Shown: in pieces, positions 23,695 through 24,109 of the stretch | Layout: the number at the start of each line of letters is the position of its first letter | Position numbering within the stretch: the first letter of the stretch is position 1 | Source: Leclercia sp. UBA7405 | Lineage (GTDB): Bacteria; Pseudomonadota; Gammaproteobacteria; Enterobacterales; Enterobacteriaceae | Assembly (NCBI GenBank): GCA_002469605.1 | Contig: DKMV01000172.1 | Location: forward strand, 416-24,524 | DNA length: 24,109 nt | Direction: 5' to 3' | The notes under the pieces: generated by a model | What the model was told of the DNA's origin: nothing | Databases searched by the model: none | What the model saw: only the letters and a program-made list of their open reading frames with translations | Position numbers and translations under genes: made by a program

Positions 23695-24108
23695 TTACTT
23701 ATAACATGTAATACAAGCGCCACCACCCTCGTCTAGATCATACATTGCGTCCATATCTAACGTGTCAATAATCATACTTTCATCCACCATTGCATGCATA
23801 CCTAATCGACGTTTTCTCTCTCGCTGTTTTTTCTTCTCGAAACGAGCTTTTACCTTCTCGTGGTTTTCCTTAATCTGCTTGACACGCTCTGGGTCTTCCA
23901 GCGTTTCTAATGGTTCATTCGGTCCCATCCAGAAAAAAGTTTCGCCATTCGCACTAGTCTCAGCTCTTTTTTCATAAGACTTAGCTTCTTCAAAAGCCTC
24001 GGGATGCTCTTCACGTAGCCGTACCCATTCAATTTTTCGCTGGAAAAAGCAGAAGGTACAACCAGAACGAGAACGCCATTCGTAGTATTTCGGTAAACCA
24101 AGCCCGGC
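23695..24108 (-). CDS. PAPS-reductase-like (PP-loop) protein, C-terminal part only
   Basis: The open frame enters from the right edge and ends at 23695; 137 residues are visible and the start lies outside. It begins GLPKYYEWRSRSGCTFCFFQ, a C-x2-C site followed by EWVRLREEHPEAFEEA, which I associate with the C-terminal part of phosphoadenosine-phosphosulfate-reductase-family proteins found in accessory regions. A highly charged Lys/Arg/Glu coiled stretch follows, then an acidic tail ending ACITCYK, a second C-x2-C. The nucleotide-binding PP-loop would lie upstream, unseen. Composition is AT-rich, unlike the rest of the window. PP-loop relatives (DndC, BrxP) serve DNA modification and phage defence; that role here is inference from family and from the symE/HNH surroundings. 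Confidence 0.7.
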   Translation of the reverse strand, partial: AGLGLPKYYEWRSRSGCTFCFFQRKIEWVRLREEHPEAFEEAKSYEKRAETSANGETFFWMGPNEPLETLEDPERVKQIKENHEKVKARFEKKKQRERKRRLGMHAMVDESMIIDTLDMDAMYDLDEGGGACITCYK

Positions 24109-24109
24109 A

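Noticed and set aside
23907..24101. 64-codon minus-strand frame at the right edge
   Set aside because: It is another frame of the PAPS-reductase-like gene, which reads open from the edge with conserved C-x2-C motifs.
1..24109. CRISPR arrays, tRNA or rRNA genes, complete insertion sequences
   Set aside because: No regularly spaced repeat-spacer array, cloverleaf or rRNA segment, and no transposase frame, was seen by eye on either strand.

Overview
The window looks like chromosome of an enterobacterium close to Enterobacter, Leclercia or Lelliottia. The evidence is an intact roxA (ycfD), a chromosomal-type fosA, a SymE toxin gene with an SOS operator, a YmgB-family small protein and a FoxA-type siderophore receptor, all in GC-rich enteric-style coding sequence. 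The genus is a guess; the family is fairly secure. The last ~0.7 kb is visibly AT-richer and looks like acquired or decaying accessory DNA.

Layout. (1) 1-3.3 kb: a FoxA-type TonB-dependent ferrioxamine receptor with a Fur-box-like site, preceded on the same strand by an AraC-type regulator. (2) 3.4-6.5 kb: small stress or housekeeping genes (DUF2171, YmgB-like), roxA, an SH3-like small protein and a divergent ClpP paralogue whose catalytic Asp aligns with Asn. (3) 6.5-9.1 kb: a DeoR-family repressor divergent from a short ORF, an MFS transporter and a VOC/glyoxalase protein. The shared control region carries a duplicated 9-bp element, and a clean intrinsic terminator closes the unit. (4) 9.1-22.1 kb: one large signalling-plus-catabolism locus. 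A minus-strand unit reads isochorismatase-like hydrolase, two XapX membrane proteins, a stand-alone receiver, then a 1862-residue protein with kinase-like, AAA, TPR-like, GAF, PAS and histidine-kinase regions. A FixJ-type response regulator converges on the 3' end of the kinase gene. Divergent from the isochorismatase-like gene is a plus-strand unit: YtcJ-type amidohydrolase, DoxX membrane protein, MFS exporter and chloroperoxidase-like alpha/beta hydrolase. The divergent promoter region contains four 16-bp iterons. (5) 22.1-24.1 kb: fosA, then symE with a LexA box and a probable symR antisense RNA, a deleted remnant of an HNH restriction endonuclease, and the 3' end of a PAPS-reductase-like gene running off the right edge.

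How it may fit together. In region 4 the giant sensor kinase, the receiver and the FixJ-like regulator probably form a phosphorelay. A plausible target is the iteron-bearing promoter region that drives the hydrolase, transporter and membrane-protein genes on both sides. The metabolite involved cannot be read from sequence. Region 5 resembles the immigration-control type of locus, where symE sits among restriction and defence genes, here partly degraded.
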